Assembly (NCBI GenBank): GCA_037576195.1 | Contig: CM075101.1 | Span: 42,036,001 to 42,100,000 of the forward strand | Length of the DNA stretch: 64,000 nucleotides | Direction: 5' to 3' | Source: Phytoseiulus persimilis | Lineage: Eukaryota > Arthropoda > Arachnida > Mesostigmata > Phytoseiidae | Shown: one piece after another, positions 42,751-55,200 of the stretch | Layout of the letters: each line of letters begins with the position of its first letter | Numbering within the stretch: position 1 is the stretch's first letter | The notes under the pieces: generated by a model | Told to the model about the DNA's origin: nothing | What the model saw: the letters and a program-made list of their open reading frames with translations, nothing else | Database searches by the model: none | Program-made: the position numbers and the translations under genes

Positions 42751-43223
42751 GCGAAGGCGTTCCGCCGTCCCGAATGTTCAGCGGAGGGAGCTCACACAAT
42801 AAGGTCCGAGGCGGGTGAGATTCGGCAAAGGAAAAAGCCCAGCTGCCCTGAACGCTTTTCAAAAACTCGGCTGAGTTAGTTAGGGTGAGACGAAAACTGA
42901 GCGGCTTTTCCACGCGATTGTTGCGGACTCGGGAGAAACTTGAAGAGCAGCTGTGAGGCCTCTGTCTGAACTGATACAATGTTGCAATTCTGGACAGGAG
43001 CAGGTCGTGAACTCCGCCCCTCGTTACAGCCTGGTCATGACTGTGCTTAACCCGAGTGGAGGCTGAACGAGCCCTGGAATCGCTGAGGGCGATGACTGAG
43101 AAGAGTTCTGTTCCTGCTGAAAGGTTCACGAATTTCCCGCCAGGAACGTTCTCCTCCTTGATCGAGAATCGCGAAAGCGAAATAACTTCTGAAATGGAAT
43201 GAGCATCCGAATGATCGCTCAAA

Positions 43224-43249
43224 AGTATCTTCTCTATTTCCAGGTAAGA
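43224..43249 (+). other. candidate recursive splice site 3
   Basis: TATCTTCTCTATTTCCAG is followed directly by GTAAGAG at 43243|43244. It lies 17,633 bases after site 2 and 14,588 bases before the luna exon at 57832. Confidence 0.55.
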
Positions 43250-46200
43250 GATAAAAAAGGGAGCTGCGAGGGCATTCTACAAGGAGGCCGTCTGCGATTC
43301 CGCCAGTCGCAGACTGACGGTCGTTGAGGGAGACTCCACCTACCCCACGAGGAACGCCTCATCAGCGAGACTTCGATGTGCGGCACGTGATTTCGCCGCC
43401 GCTGCGGCCGTCGCCCGGCTTGCCCCCAGCTCTGTCGATGGACAAGCCACCAGAATCCCGAGCACGGCCTCTGGCATCGCCGTTTCCATGTTCTGGTCTA
43501 AAATGTATCACAATGCTTCATCCCGGTCGAGCACCGCGTACCCGAGAGGCACGCTCGGAGAATATTCCGAAGTATGGGACTCAGGGCTATTGCTCAGTAA
43601 ATCAAATCGTGACGGTGCGGGCGGAAGAATGAGCGCTCGATAGAGATATCGAAACAACTCGCTCTATCATGAGGTGAGAGAGCGCACGCCAGAAACGGGA
43701 ATCACTCCCGGTCGACGAGGTTGCGGAGAGAACTTCCAAGGAGCGCTTCGTCTGGAATTCAAAGGTTCAACTTGTCTCCCGGACATCTGATATGAAAAGT
43801 CTGGAGGAGAAATTTGAGGAAAAGCCTCGATCCGGCAGTGATCTCCAGCTCAGGGAGCTTACAATGTCGTCTTAGTTAGCAGTCACGAGATCGCTTGCTT
43901 CTTTATTCTCCGTTCCGCGACGACGTCCCCCACGCGATCCAAGTCCCCAAAGGTTGAAGTTGTAAAGGCTCATCTTCAATGCACACGAGCTCACTTAGTC
44001 ACGCACGTTTCACGTATGTCGTCTCTGCTTTTTCTTGAAACCAGAGCTTCCTGACTCCTGTCCGTCGCCTCAGAATGATCCGCAATAGATGGGTTCAAAT
44101 GTCGTTCGAAAGTATTACGGGATGGATCCCTCCGAGTCGACGCTGGAGTAGAACGGAAACTGAAAAAAAAAGATTTATTCCCATGGGACAATTCCTTGGA
44201 GTTCCGATGTAGAAAGTCAACTAGCCGGGAAGCGGTGGCGTTTGAAACAGTTTTCGAGAGGGGCGGAGAAAGTTTGCGGGAGAGCCAGCGAGGGAAATAA
44301 ACGATCTCCTCTCTTGTTTATTACTGGCGACAACTTGGATGGAGCGAGCTCGCGGGATATTGAAAACGGTTCAGGTTTTTATATGCGGAGCGGAAGTGAA
44401 CGCTTTTTTGCAAAAGGGAAGGAAAGGTGTGCCATGAGGGTCAGGCGAGGCGAAGCGCCGAGCGCGGGTAGGGCAGCGAGGAACTAGCAAGCAGCTCTCA
44501 GTTGGGGCAAGGCGCTTTTGCGGAGCAGGGGGAGTCCGAGAGAGAAGTCTTGAATCCATAAACATTGTCGAGGGGACCAAGAAAATGTAAGGCTCGCTGC
44601 TCGTCACCCTCCTGCTGCCTTCGCGATGGCCAACGTGCCTGTCAAGTTGGCATCGGCTCCGCCGGAGTCACAGGGTTGACGGGAGAAGTTTGCTGGCGGG
44701 AAGTACGTCAAGGGAAACGAGCATAACGAATGAAGTGAAATCATCGATATCTAGGTGAGCTTCTAAGTGCGGGTTACATCCTCTTCTGAAATCCACTCGG
44801 TTGTTCCGGCCGTACATGCCTGCTGAACCGTCTTGTCGGCTGCTTCTCAGCGGGAAAGTGTAGTCGGTCGCAGGGAGGAAATGTGAGAACATTCCTCTTT
44901 TCTTTTCTATTTTTCGCAGGTCTTGGCAGGCTCCCTCTCGCGGCTAGAGTCGAGAGCGATTGCGACAGCCGTCTCGACTTCGGAGCGATACACGTTCCCC
45001 TTCTGTACCCTATACCTTTCCCTCAACCATCTGCCCGCCTTGCTGGAAGAGACGACATTCCGCTCTCTGCGAGGTCTTTTTTTCACTCAGAAATGTGGGG
45101 GTTTTTTCCGTTCCCTCCGTTCTCAACGTCCCTTCCGGTATCCATAGCTTTCGTTGTTTAACTTGAACGGTACGGGAACAATTCAAGCGTGAACCTCGTT
45201 GGTTCTACGCAATCCCATGTGAGCTTGCTCCCTATGGGGGCGAGGGAGAGAGAGGGAAAGCGGAGAGGGCAGACGCAGGGCTCGTGCCGATGTGGGGGTG
45301 TCGCCGGTATCCAAAAGAAGCAAAGGCTGTTTTGGGGCTTGATTTCCATGTAATTACAATCCATCGATTTCTTGTTTCCCAGTCATTCCCGAGCCTGGTA
45401 TCCGAGGCTTGTACCTCCCATTCCTATCCGAGCGGGCTCACTCGACCCCTCATCCAGTCACCAATAAGCTGTTTTTATAAATCCTCTCTCAACCTGCCAG
45501 ATGGCGTCTCGGTGGGTTCATGTCGCCGAACCCGTCGGGACGTATGAGAATGGAGAGAAACATCCACGGCATCAATCAGCGGCGATCCGCGCTCCCCCAT
45601 GGTCAGCGCCTGAAAACCGATCGACTTCGAACGCGTTCGTTGACCGATCGTTGAGCTGGACGGGCCCTGGAATCGAGCATCACTTCAGACTGGAACACAA
45701 CTGCCGGGCTGATATTTGAGCGGGATCGCGCGCGGTCTCATCGCCGTCGGCGGAAGTCAGGAGGAGACCAGGCCGTGTTCATTGGTCGGAGCAGAGGCCA
45801 ACGCGCCCGGAGTTTGTGAATTCATACGGACGACCGACCGAGGTCTTGAGTTACTCGCTCGTTGCCTCACTTGCCGCTTGCAATCTAATCGATCGGGACC
45901 GGAGCTGAGGGCGGTGGAGACCCAACCGTTTCCGGGAGACAGTCTGTGAGTCAGAATTCAAAGCCGAGGTTCGAAACCAATTTCCCGTTCCATCTCTCCG
46001 TCGTTCGTAGCCAAACGTTCTCAGTCTCCGGTGCCCGGCGGAGGAGAGCAAACGCCGATGGTGTTTCTCTTCGGTGTCAGGCGGTGTCTCCGTCACAGAA
46101 GCAAGTCGATCGTCAACGACGACGAAGCAAACCCCATGCTCGTAATGAGTGACCCTCGAGAGCGATGGATGAGTTTGAACCGGGTTTCGTGACGTGGCCG

Positions 46201-49200
46201 AACTCATTCGAACGTGTTCGACAGCCTCATGATAACGCGAATACGCGTTATCAGCACGTGTGAGATAACATGACTGTCGACGCCATCTTCACCACAACCG
46301 ACACGATAACCACGGCGAACACCAGCAGTAACGATGATGATAACTGATAAAATTATTCTTCTCATGTCATGTTGCTGCGTGTGGTTCCGCACAAACCGCC
46401 ATTAGCGAGCGAGCTCAACGGGTGACTTCGGTAGTGGGGAGCTTTTGGCGGCTTTGCCGAACGCAACGAGAACGACGAACTCGGCCGCGGCTATAACGAG
46501 GACGATGAGTACGACGACTCATTGTGATGGAGCTTTCGGCAGAAACATCGAAAGTAGAGATGGCGGCTGAGACCGACGTCCGACAAAAGAAGATCCTAAT
46601 ACAATTTGGACACGTGACCCGGGTGAAGCTGAGGGAATCGAGATTTGAATGCTCCTCTGAAAATCGCGGGTTCGTGGCGAAAGATGACGATGCTGCTGAT
46701 GATGATGGAGAAATGATGGATGACTCTCTGAAGAACAGTTAGCGACGCGAGGGCTTTGGACAGCTCGCTCACTGAGTCGCTTGCCCGAATCCCCGGCTGT
46801 GGCGACTGCTCACCGCGAGTGGAAATAAAGCTCCGTTTCACATTTCGTCGTTCGCACACCCTCAGGACGGCTGTGGACCTTTCAAACTCAAGTTTCGAGA
46901 ATGTTGGCTCCTGCCTCTCGGTCTTTGTGCGAGAGCGGTCCGTTGAATCCCGGCTTTCCCTTTTCTTAGAGTATTGGATGAGTGCACCGCGACTGGGCAG
47001 AAGAGTGACTGGGTTCTTGAATGAGCGACATCGTTCTCATTGAGGAGGGGCGCATTGTTCACTGCTGGACGGAACACAAATCTCATTATGAGCTCTCCTA
47101 TCGGGCGCCCGCCGGCCCCGTCCAGCGGCCACACTTAATTATGCCTCTACTACAAACCCAACTCGGAATTCGGGTGAAACTCGTACGATGAAGTGCAGCG
47201 ATATTTACTTCAAATCACTTTTGGTCGAGTCCGATTCGGTCAATGCTTGCGATCAGAGGAGGAAGGGTATGCTGACCACCTGCAGTCCGAGTGGTGATCG
47301 AAGGAAAGGCAACAGTGGCAAGCAAACTTCGCTGCTCTCATCCCTCTCCGTCGTCGTCGTCATCGTTTACGAGGGGCTCGTCGTCGGCCAAGTCGTCTCC
47401 ACGTCCCTAATATCCAAACGTCAGATAACGTCGGATAATTAGGAGGCCATCGGATGCGACGGCTGCTGCCTGAGCAGACTATAAACTTAATGCGGAGACG
47501 ATCCTAAGGCGCCAACGCGGCGGAGACGGGCTCGGGGCGAGACCTCGCGGAGACAACTATCCATTAAAGCAGATGGGAGCAGATAGAGGCGATATGGCCC
47601 CTGCAACGAGGACGGAGCCCAGTCGGAAAGCCGTTTCGTTGCTGTTTCTGTCGTTGCGACCACACTTGGACTAAGTTCCACATCTCAGAGGACAAAACCC
47701 ACTAGTCGGCATGAGGCGCGACCATGGTGTTTTTTTTTTCAACCGGAGCGCACAGTTGACGGTCGCGGTGCGGATGGATCGCCATCATCTGTGCGGTACG
47801 TGCACGACTCGCTCGCGAAACCGGTTCGTATTTCGTCTGCCGGATGCCTCCTCGGAAATGTTGAAGGGACCGCGCCACAATCTTCTTTCGTCGAGGCTGA
47901 TGAGCGCGGATGAGATACGCTGAGAACAGCTGGCTGGAACCCGGTCAACACAGGACCGTATCGGCACTTTCGACCCACCGAAGATGTCCGTACCTTCCTT
48001 TTAGTCCTCTCCCCTCCCCCGTAGTGCTGTCTCCTTCCCTCGATAACGGACACAAGGACATTCCGGCAACGGCTCTCATTCATTAACGATTCCGGCTCCT
48101 TCTCGACTCTCTGATCTGACGCGGAACGACCAGACCGGCGCAGCTCGATATCATCCTGGCGGGCATCCGAGTCGACGACTTTCTGACGCGGACCGCCGTC
48201 GCCACGCTCGAGCTCCGAGCGAAGCTGATCTCGTAGAGATAATCACCCGTCGGGGAAGCGCGGATGGAGCCTATCTATGAGGATAATCTTCGTTCTCTCC
48301 TTCATTCAGCTCATGGGTCGGCCCGCCGGAGACACTCCAGAGCTTCCGCTCCTTCTTGTAGAACTTCCTCGCATCTGGGCAGCGGTTGATTCAGCGGAGA
48401 GGTGGGTGACGGGAGAATGGTGCGGATTACGCATGGAGCTCGAGTGAATTTCCCTCTCCATTAAAACATCCTCCATCCATGAGGAACAATGAGCTCAGAT
48501 TCACTGTACCGGGGAGGCGGAGTCAAACCCAGTAGTGGACTTTAACTTTCGTTCAGGACGCTCCGAAACACGCTCCGCCGGAACCGGGTCGGACTCGAGA
48601 AGACAAAACATCCCTCCCTTTCCCGCGTTGCCGTAGAATGAAGTAATCGCGACTTTGAGAGGATCTGGAGTGCACGCGTCGGTGCGGTGGGCGCAAGTTT
48701 CTTGTTCGTTCGACTCTCGTTTGCGACGGTGCGCATGGTGCTTGCCACTTATTCGCTCACACCCCGAGTCTGCTCGGAGACCAACTGACTGTCTGTCTGT
48801 CCGAGGGAAGGATGGGAAGAAAGGAGAACGCTAAGCGGAGAAACAGAAGCATCCTGACACTCACAAGATTAGGAATTCGGCTTCTCCTCCACGCCGTTCC
48901 TCTTGCTCTCATTTCTTGGGCGACGGCAGCCTCCCCGCCGGCTTCAGGGTTCGCTGGCTGGCGCATTGGCTCGTTGGCCGATTCGGTTGGCTAGATGGCA
49001 AGTACGGCGATCCTCTAGAGATCGGTTAGAATGGCTCTGAGGTAGATTTTCCTCCTCTCGGATCTCCTCGGCCGGACTACGGGAACTGCGTTCGGAACAG
49101 ACAAATAAACAAACCAACCTCTTCGCCTCGGCGGAGAACCAACGTCCGGCGACGGTCGAACCCATTCGCGCCTACTCGGAACGAGGGTGTTACGCTCACG

Positions 49201-52200
49201 ACGCATCGATGAGCGATATCTTTCCGAATTTCGCGACCCGGAGAGTCGTTGAGGCTCGTTTCGCGGCGTCAGTCAGAGCGGCGCGGGCTAATCAATCGTT
49301 AAACGAGTTCCTGGTTTTCCTTCGGCTGTTGGCGAGTCGACATCCGACCGGAAATAACCTGCTCGTGGTTAGCGTCAAATATTTGCGTGGCAAGCTTCGG
49401 TTTTGTTGATTGCCCTCTGCGGCGACGCACTCGCCGTTGCCGGCGAAGGTGTCCTCCTTTCGTTTGTGGAGTCGTGACTGTGGCCGACAACGTACTCAGA
49501 AAGCAATATGGCCCAAGCGGTCAGCGACTCACTATTACAAAGTTCGAGCCGCGGCTAGTCGGCGGGAAATGATCCTGTCGACTTCATAGGCCGCCACTCG
49601 TTCTCCGGATTTCGACGAGATGGGAGGCAGCAAAGAGGAGAAACGGGAGCAGCTCGACGGTTCCGGCGACGACCGCCCGCTGACAGGGCTTCGCTTTTTC
49701 AGGCTCAAACTTTGAGAGATGGAATCATCTTTTTCGATAGATTCCCGGCCCGAAAAATGAAACTTTGCCGCTCAGGGAGAGCGTGGAAAGCTCTCTGGCT
49801 ACATTGTGCTCCGAGCTTGTCTCGGCGAACCGGGCTCCCTGGATTCCGGAACTCCCCCACGGTTGAGATTCCGCCATGGGTCAGCGGCCAGATACCCATA
49901 CATGATGACTCCTGATGAGCGAGGAGCTCCCTGTGCCGCCACGTCGAATTTCGCGCGTGCCATGAAGTCTCCGTCCATGCAACTGTATCCAATCGGCTGT
50001 GGTGAGCGGAGGAGATTTCCATCATGCAGACAAATGGTGTAACCATTGTGGACTTGTGGTACCGGACGGATACCGGCCGGCGTAATGACGGGTTTGACCA
50101 GCTCTGACGGCGGGATGAGGAGGAATATGGGGGCGGGGGAGGTGAGAGATGGGGGAACACCCTTGGCGTGAGAATGCTCTCCAAGATAGATGATTGAATC
50201 CAGAGAGTGCACCTTTCCGGCTGCAGTTCGCCGCCGTCATAGAGGGCTATGAGTGAAACCTTATCTCCCCCCTATGCTGGGTCGAGGCCAGGCGGGCAGA
50301 GCGCGGCCGTGCGGCCTGGGTGGAGTAGTTTGTCTGTTCGAAGAAGAGTGGAGCGGTGCTTGCGTTCCGAGCGACGGAGCAGCCAACAGCGAGCAAAACG
50401 AAGGGCTTTATATGTCTGCTGAATTATTATGGAGCTACGTGCCTCCAGAATATGCCCTAGGACCCGTCATAAAACTCGAGGTCGGTCGTCGTCGCCGCCG
50501 GCGGCTCAGCTGGAGGCTTCGAATGTCGTCGTCGTCGACGACCACGCCTAACGGCGATAAAGTGTCTGTGACACCCAGTTGCGTCGTGAGATCTCTGCAG
50601 GACGACAACGAGTCAAACCATTGGCTTGTAATGGAAAATGGAAAACGCCATAATGGACCAGCCAGACGATCCCGCGAGAGCAGCAATCCAGACCGTCGGC
50701 CAAGCAGCCAGCCGGCGAGCCGCCCGCCCGACCGACCGGATGGCCGACTTGCAGGCCACCTGCCTCACGGAATCGTTAACCGTCGGCAGGCCTCGCAATC
50801 ATCAATCATCATTACGAATCTATCTCAGGACCACTTTCGTCTACAAGACATTGCTTAGCTCGATTCTGCCTAGAAGGCCACTTCAACGCTCCGATGGATC
50901 CCGTCTGTGATCGCGATGATACCGGTCATGATGATCGCAGTGATGAAGACAACGAAGCAGACCGAAAAGAAGCGATTCAACATCGCAATCCTCCCTGAAA
51001 GACGTCATCCCCAACTCCCTCTTCGCTCTCAATGCTCGCTTTGCAATGGGGAAACTCTCGAGAAGATGAGTTGGGAAAAAAAAAGAGGCGAGATCATGAT
51101 CATCGGAACTCTCCGAAATCCTTGCATTCCCAAACCCGTCCATTCTTGCGAACGCGCTGAGGGAACTCAAGGCCATCCGGTAATGAAATCTGCGGATGTG
51201 TACAATCAGCTGTCAAAACAAACAGGTTACATTCGACTCGATGGTAAGGCCAAACTGTCGGGGTTCTACTCGCGGCGTGGGAAGCTCGATGCAAGGGGCG
51301 CTTTTCGGGCAGGAAAAAACGGTTCTCCAACAGAAAACCGTTAGCGATGAAGGCAGCCGAAAGGAGGAGGGAGAAGCACAGCAGACCTTATCTGTAATGC
51401 GTTCGCTGGCTCCCGTATAGGAACGTAGCGAGAGCCGAACACAGCACGGCCACACAGCTTGGCGGAACCCTGTGAGAATAGCGGCAGTTTCTCGTAATGA
51501 ACAAAGATAAAAGGCCAATATCAAAACTATTTTTTCCGTTCCGGTTTAAATTATTTCCTCTCCGCGCTCACTGATTGTGCGCGGAGGCTCGACGAATCGT
51601 CTCGTTCCGACTCGATGCTCCTCTATGGAAATACCTCGAAATCCGACTGATGCATGACAACTTAGACACCTAGGAGTTCCGACGCTGCCGGAAGTTTCCG
51701 AGAATATCCGCAAGGCGGCTTATCTCCACCAAGGGACAGACTTGGAGTCGCTCCATTTGTGCATTACTGATAGAAATGAGCTTATATTTGGGAATTCCCG
51801 TTCGTTGTTTACTGTTTTGCATTCTACCCTCGGGAGGAATTCATGGGCAGGAGGACTAAGTCATGAATTGAGAAAAGATGTGAGTGGCAACGACACGGGG
51901 AGGGTAGCGAACACAAGGAAAACGTGAGGCGAAGGGAAGTAGCACGCGGAGCGGCAAGCATTTCGCGCGCGGGAAAAACCTCCGCCGAGGAGAAACGAAA
52001 GATGGTTCCAGAGGGAGAACAGGAGATGGACTTAGCAATGTTCTACGCTGTCTACGCCTCTAAATTGGATTTAACTCCGTTGGATCTCGTTTTTTTCTCT
52101 CAGTTCGCTTTGTTCGTTCCCCCATTCCCTCTCGTCGATTCGATCTTCCGTCGCCTGTCTCGCGTCGGGACCGGGCTTCCAACTACGCTTCCCTTTGCTC

Positions 52201-55200
52201 GTCGCGAGCGGTAGACTCCTGGGAATCTCACAGTGATCCAGCCGGAACGTTGATCTCCATCTGACAATAAAGGCCGCACGTGCTGAGTCCACTCAGCAGA
52301 GTACATCACCGTACATCCATTGTGCCGCCTCGAGAACAAACGAAGGAGCAACAGATATGGTTCAGCCCTTCCTCGAGATCTTCCTTCCAAGAAATCCGTC
52401 GAGCTCAGCCACAGTCCATAGTTGTCGCTCCTCGTTTTTCCCGGCCGCTCGCTCTTCTACCCGAGGGGCGATCCGATCTGTGCCGAGTTGGTTAGAGCGC
52501 AGCACAAGCTCTCGAGGGCCGTCTGTCCCAACAATTGTCCAACGAACCGACCGCGCGCCATCAGTTCCGCTCGCGTTCCCGCAATTCGTTCTCTTCGCCG
52601 TTCACCGGCCCGTTGCGCGTATTGTGAACAGCAATGCTCCCACTCGCCGTGTTCCCATAAAGCGTTACGGGGTGATTCGGTTACCTTTCCGACGGCACCC
52701 TTTGTCCTCTTCTGAGCCCTTTCGATACTCTTTTCGCGAATTGCGTTACAGCCTGCAACGCGGGCCGCCGTCCTGTCTGCTCGCTTCCTTCTGTTCCTGG
52801 CGGCTCTCCTGTCTGCAAGACCCCCCTGAAAGGCTGGCAAGGTGCAAACTGAGGGGGGCACTGTCCTGCGGGCGGCGATCCCGGGGCTTTGTGTGGCGGT
52901 CTGCTCTATCGAAGCCGGTCGGCACGAAGTCGGCTGATACGGAGATCGCATTTGATGCAAACGAAGCTGATTCCCCATCGGACTACCCGCAAAGAGTTCG
53001 GAGCTGGAACTTCCCCGGACGCGAGCTCGATCATCGGTCGGTGGCACCGACAACGACAGATTCGACCCGCGCCGCGATGGGCGCAGCAGCGAACAAGGCT
53101 TCCGAAGGCCGGATCTCTTCAAAACGCCTCGCGCCGAGCTCACCCGACTCCAGAACACGAGACTATTGTAGAGATCATTGCCGTTGCCCGCGTTCGCGAG
53201 CGTTGGTAACGGCAGCAGCAATAACGGTGCCCGAATCCCGAACCTGCTCACGTTCCTAGAGCTATTTCCGTTCCCTCGACGTCCTTAGGCGCAGGAATGC
53301 AAAGGTGCTGCACAGGATGAACAGGAGAAGGAAATAAACCGGGGGCGAGCGCAGTGGCTCTGGGCCCTCCCAACGCAGTGTCACCGCGGCCGGTTATATT
53401 TAGTGCCATGCTGCCAACGATCTCCGGCGTGGAAGTTGCGCACAGGAACGACCCACCAACAGACCGAGTATCGGAAAACTAAGCAGACGATTCGCTTGCC
53501 AAGCCAGCAAATCTCGAAAGTTCGCTGTGCCGCAGCGCCCTTCCCCGAGGAGTGGACGGTGCCAATTTGCGTAACTCGGCATCTGCGGTGGGTGGCGGGA
53601 TCTTCGAGTGCCGACTCGCTGCCTCGGAGCGCTTGCGGGAATTCACGCGGCGGCGGAGGAAGACCACGCGGGGGAGGAAGACGGGGAACCAACGTGGGTC
53701 GGCCAGTGTTCTGTATGAGATGGGCTTCTCTGCTGGTCTCGACTCGGGGACCACCATGCAACTGCGGCGGCAGACGGCTTGCCATCCTGTCGCCATGAAT
53801 TCGCTACGAAGCTTTCTATAAACAAGCCTGGCTGGTTTACAACCTGCCGCGGGCCTGGGAGATCCTAGGATGAATATTTTACTCCCGTTCACAGGAGAGC
53901 AAATTGATTCTTCCTTTTTCGCTGTCTCCTGCATCCCATGCGTACACTTCTGTTCTCTTCGAAGCTTTCGCGAACTCTTGGAGATTCGGGACGAGAAGGC
54001 CAGCGTATCGGAGATAGTATCCTCAACTGGCCGATGTGCGCCAGTACCTCGCAGTCGTTCCGAAGAGTTCCTCTCCGAAGAAGTTTCCGCTAAGCCGCTT
54101 CGTGAGGCTCACGCGTCGAATGCTGTGGAAACGCAACAAACGATCCGTCCGACCTCGTGAGATGAATGCAGATCAACGCACTCCGGTCAGGAGTCACTTC
54201 GAGGATCTTCTGCTCGAGAACTCCACCCTTGAAGCAATCGATCTCGAAAGTTTACGCGGCAAGCGAACTGGTCTCGTCAAGATAAGTTTTGATGTGGCTT
54301 CAAGACGAGCGGGAGCGAGGGAGATAACTCAGTCGGCTATTCGAGAGACGATCAGACCGATCGGGTGCAAGGAGATAGGAATTCTCCAAAAACTTCACCA
54401 TTAGCCCTCTGCAGAGACCGCGGCCACCAACGATTAGCAAGCTACGTCTGGAACTGCCCCAACGTATCCGGAAGAGCTGTCCATGATCGTGTCGACCATG
54501 AGTGTACTCTGTGGTGGAGTTGATGCATCGAGATAGCGAAGCCATGAACTGGGCGAAAATGCGGACGGCCCGCGGATGCCGACTTTCTTGGGAACATCGC
54601 AGCCTCATCAGTACTTCTGAGCTGTGGATCGAAACATGCCCCCCTCCCCCGTTCAGGCTCCAATCCGAGCCATGGGCTCGGATGCAATGTCCGATCCCGG
54701 CGCTGATGCGCACGTGATCGCGTGCAGCGCCTCACCAGAACCGGAGCACCCTGCTTGTACGCCTTTGTCGACTCTCGGACGTTCCCGACCTAATTCCGAT
54801 TAGGTTTTCCTCCCTGCGTCTGCGAGCCCACGACTCCGGAGGCGCTCGACAATGTTCACCCAGAAGCTCCGGGGGAGCCGACCTCGGGGTTGAGTTCGGC
54901 GACAGCATTCGTGTTGCAACGGTGGACGAACGGTATCTGCAGCTGCTGCTGCCCGCCGTGTTATCTTGTCAGCTTTTTCCCCATAAGTTGAAATTGCTGT
55001 TGTTTTTGTGGCCCAAGTTAGAAGCTGTTCCGGGGTCTTATCAGTTGTTGGGTCTGCTTGGCGAGATATCGCGGGCCATTGAGCACCATTATCAATAGTA
55101 GGTAGCCGGCTGGCCGGCGCGGCGTGCGCGTTTGTTGCCGTTACTCTGTCAGCCACCCGCCGCTCCCCGACTCGTATGCCCCGCCGACCAGCCCGCGTGA

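Larger units (their letters stand above)
25617..43223 (+). other. presumed luna intron segment 2 (no gene supported)
   Basis: About 17.6 kb with no recognisable exon. It holds the 28-bp palindrome (41273-41300), two poly-C runs near 38.0 and 39.3 kb, a purine-rich G-tract stretch near 42.1 kb and an A-run cluster at 42.5-42.75 kb. Some open frames look codon-like (36591-36944 -, 37469-37843 +, 42620-43222 -) but match no family I know. They are discussed under findings. Confidence 0.5.

Noticed and set aside
44740-44765. Fourth possible recursive site, ATCTAG|GTGAGC at about 44755
   Set aside because: It has a good donor but no pyrimidine tract before the AG.
52357-53259. 300-codon + frame and a 264-codon minus frame (52457-53251)
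   Set aside because: The two overlap almost entirely in antiparallel, both are rich in Arg/Ser/Pro, and neither has a recognisable motif. This fits a TA-poor stretch rather than a gene.
38467-53330. Several minus-strand frames ending in a membrane-like hydrophobic stretch and stop (near 38.5, 40.4, 46.3, 50.9 and 53.3 kb)
   Set aside because: I considered a family of membrane proteins or alternative C-terminal exons. The stretches share no sequence with one another, most have an in-frame stop shortly before, and hydrophobic runs are expected by chance in this much sequence.
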